Positions 62,992-64,000 of a DNA stretch of 64,000 nt are shown piece by piece. Every line of letters begins with the position of its first letter. Position 1 is the first letter of the stretch. Made by a program: the position numbers and the translations under genes. The notes below the pieces were generated by a model. It ran no database searches and was not told the origin of the DNA. It worked only from the letters and a program-made list of their open reading frames with translations. The DNA is from an uncultured Bacilli bacterium (GTDB taxonomy: Bacteria > Bacillota_I > Bacilli_A > RF39 > UBA660), in the NCBI GenBank assembly GCA_934157235.1, contig CAKPHH010000003.1, positions 62,001 to 126,000 on the forward strand, written 5' to 3'.

Positions 62992-63041
62992 TTTTTCATT
63001 CCTTCTCTTATGATTCTGTTATTTTATTGAAAATAAATTTT

Positions 63042-64000
63042 TTAATCTTTTCCGAACACAGTAAATGATAACATTAATCCTCCACAAATATTGGCAGAGT
63101 GAGAATCATAGCCATATTCACCGAATGTAAATGGCATTATAAATGGAACACCTTTTGTCTCTTTTACCAACAACTTATGTACTTCTTCTAGTCTATCTCC
63201 AATAACTTTTTTTCTATTTCCTGAATGGATTAGGATATAGGCTGCTGGAGTTGTATATAGTTGTCTCTTTAAATCTCTTAAAGTATTTACAGAAGCATCT
63301 ATTAATTCATCGGTTGTAGCTTCTAATTGGATTATAGCTGTTTTTGGAACAACTTTGTTTCCCAAAGTAATAGTATCATCAGTAGTTGTTTTAGTACCCA
63401 TATCGTTTCCAATCATTGGGTGACGGATAATGGTTAAATTTCCTAAAGGATCCTTTACGCCTAAAGGCTTACTTGCAGATGCTTCTAATAGCTTTGTTCC
63501 TATTAGACTAGATGGAGACTTATTTATCCAACTTGCATATTTTCTTAAGGCAGATATTCCATCAATACTAACTAGGGTTCTATTATTTTTTACTTCAGTT
63601 ATTATACCTATATTGTTTGTTTCTCTATAGTTTCCATTAAAAGAAGTGATTATTTCATTATCGGTGTAAAAGAAAGCAACGGCTACACCATCTGTAAAGA
63701 TTTTGTCATTACAAATTATTTTCCAGTTTCCTTCAACCTTGTCATCAGCAGCACTTCCACCAAACATTGGTACACGTCCAATTACATCTTGAATTCCCAT
63801 TAAGTACTCTTCTTCCTCTTTTGGGCTTGCGATCATATAAAAGTAAGCTGGTGCTCTAGTTGTTTTAGCATTTTCTACAGCTTCGATTGCTACGCGTCTG
63901 CCAATTGCTCTAGAATCTTTTCCGGCTTCATGAGCTGCTACTCCAATAGTTAAGTTTTTATCTTCCATGGCCATCATTCCAGCAAAACCATTTTCAGATG
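63042..64000 (-). CDS. FIST-domain signal protein, N-terminus beyond the window
   Basis: At least 319 residues: FIST N and C domains with GVAAHEAGKDSRAIGRRVA, MGIQDVIGRVPMFGGSAADD, DGVAVAFFYTDN, LVSIDGISALRKYASWI and a C-terminal VPFIMPFTFGEYGYDSHSANI followed by CGGLMLSF. FIST proteins are sensory and proposed to bind amino acids or other small ligands. The frame stays open to base 64000 (reading SENGFAGMMAMEDKN), so the first ATG in view is internal and the real start lies to the right. Role beyond sensing is not known here. Confidence 0.88.
   Translation of the reverse strand, partial: SENGFAGMMAMEDKNLTIGVAAHEAGKDSRAIGRRVAIEAVENAKTTRAPAYFYMIASPKEEEEYLMGIQDVIGRVPMFGGSAADDKVEGNWKIICNDKIFTDGVAVAFFYTDNEIITSFNGNYRETNNIGIITEVKNNRTLVSIDGISALRKYASWINKSPSSLIGTKLLEASASKPLGVKDPLGNLTIIRHPMIGNDMGTKTTTDDTITLGNKVVPKTAIIQLEATTDELIDASVNTLRDLKRQLYTTPAAYILIHSGNRKKVIGDRLEEVHKLLVKETKGVPFIMPFTFGEYGYDSHSANICGGLMLSFTVFGKD

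Overview
The window is AT-rich and densely coded, with mostly minus-strand operons, strong TTGACA/TATAAT-type promoters, GGAGG ribosome binding sites and intrinsic terminators. GatCAB, NAD-dependent ligase, PcrA, LTA-synthase-like enzymes, LCP and PASTA proteins and a sortase with its wall-anchored substrate all point to a Gram-positive Bacillota with a real cell wall. The style (zinc-ribbon protein, kinase-less PASTA protein, FrhB-pyruvyltransferase fusion) resembles uncultured gut Bacilli related to Erysipelotrichales/RF39. That placement is inference. Trp is read from TGG throughout and the standard code fits, although TGA is a rare stop.

Region by region: (1) 1-14.5 kb is a minus-strand surface polysaccharide locus. 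It holds glycosyltransferases, a ferredoxin-FrhB-pyruvyltransferase fusion, a three-enzyme UDP-6-deoxy-HexNAc pathway, a Wzm/Wzt-type ABC exporter, a GtrA protein, a phosphatidylserine-synthase/LTA-synthase fusion and a polymerase-like membrane protein. (2) 14.6-16.5 kb is a kinase-less PASTA membrane protein. (3) About 16.8-22.7 kb is a small island bounded by tandem 11-bp repeats at both ends. It carries a membrane protein, an SRA-HNH type IV restriction enzyme, a Nudix hydrolase, a broken HNH gene, a 5'-truncated tyrosine integrase and an OLD-family nuclease. (4) 22.8-35 kb holds envelope genes: a large glucosaminidase with Ig-like repeats, an LCP-PASTA protein, a second LTA-synthase-like protein, a BrkB protein and a GGDEF sensor. 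(5) 35-48.3 kb is core housekeeping (gatCAB, ligA, a sugar nucleotidyltransferase, pcrA) plus a sortase/thioester-adhesin pair and a phosphodiesterase. (6) 48.4-53.6 kb is an orphan ABC solute-binding protein and an ABC exporter with a membrane-anchored XRE regulator. (7) 53.6-60.5 kb is an amino-acid ABC importer running into a complete arginine deiminase pathway (arcA, arcB, arcC and a YfcC-type antiporter). (8) 60.7-62.2 kb is an SsuBC-like ABC transporter. (9) 62.3-64 kb is a decayed zinc-ribbon gene and a FIST protein cut by the window edge.

Working together: regions 1, 2 and 4 look like one envelope programme. A shared direct-repeat motif (minus-strand reading TGTCNN-N4-TGTCNN) lies 76-87 nt upstream of the first genes of the polysaccharide operon, the glucosaminidase gene and the second LTA-synthase gene, at 14571, 26596 and 31542. 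This resembles an OmpR-family (WalR-like) regulon. The arginine region couples uptake, deimination, carbamoyl transfer and ATP formation. The island is a defence cassette with a visible internal break at about 19.74 kb.
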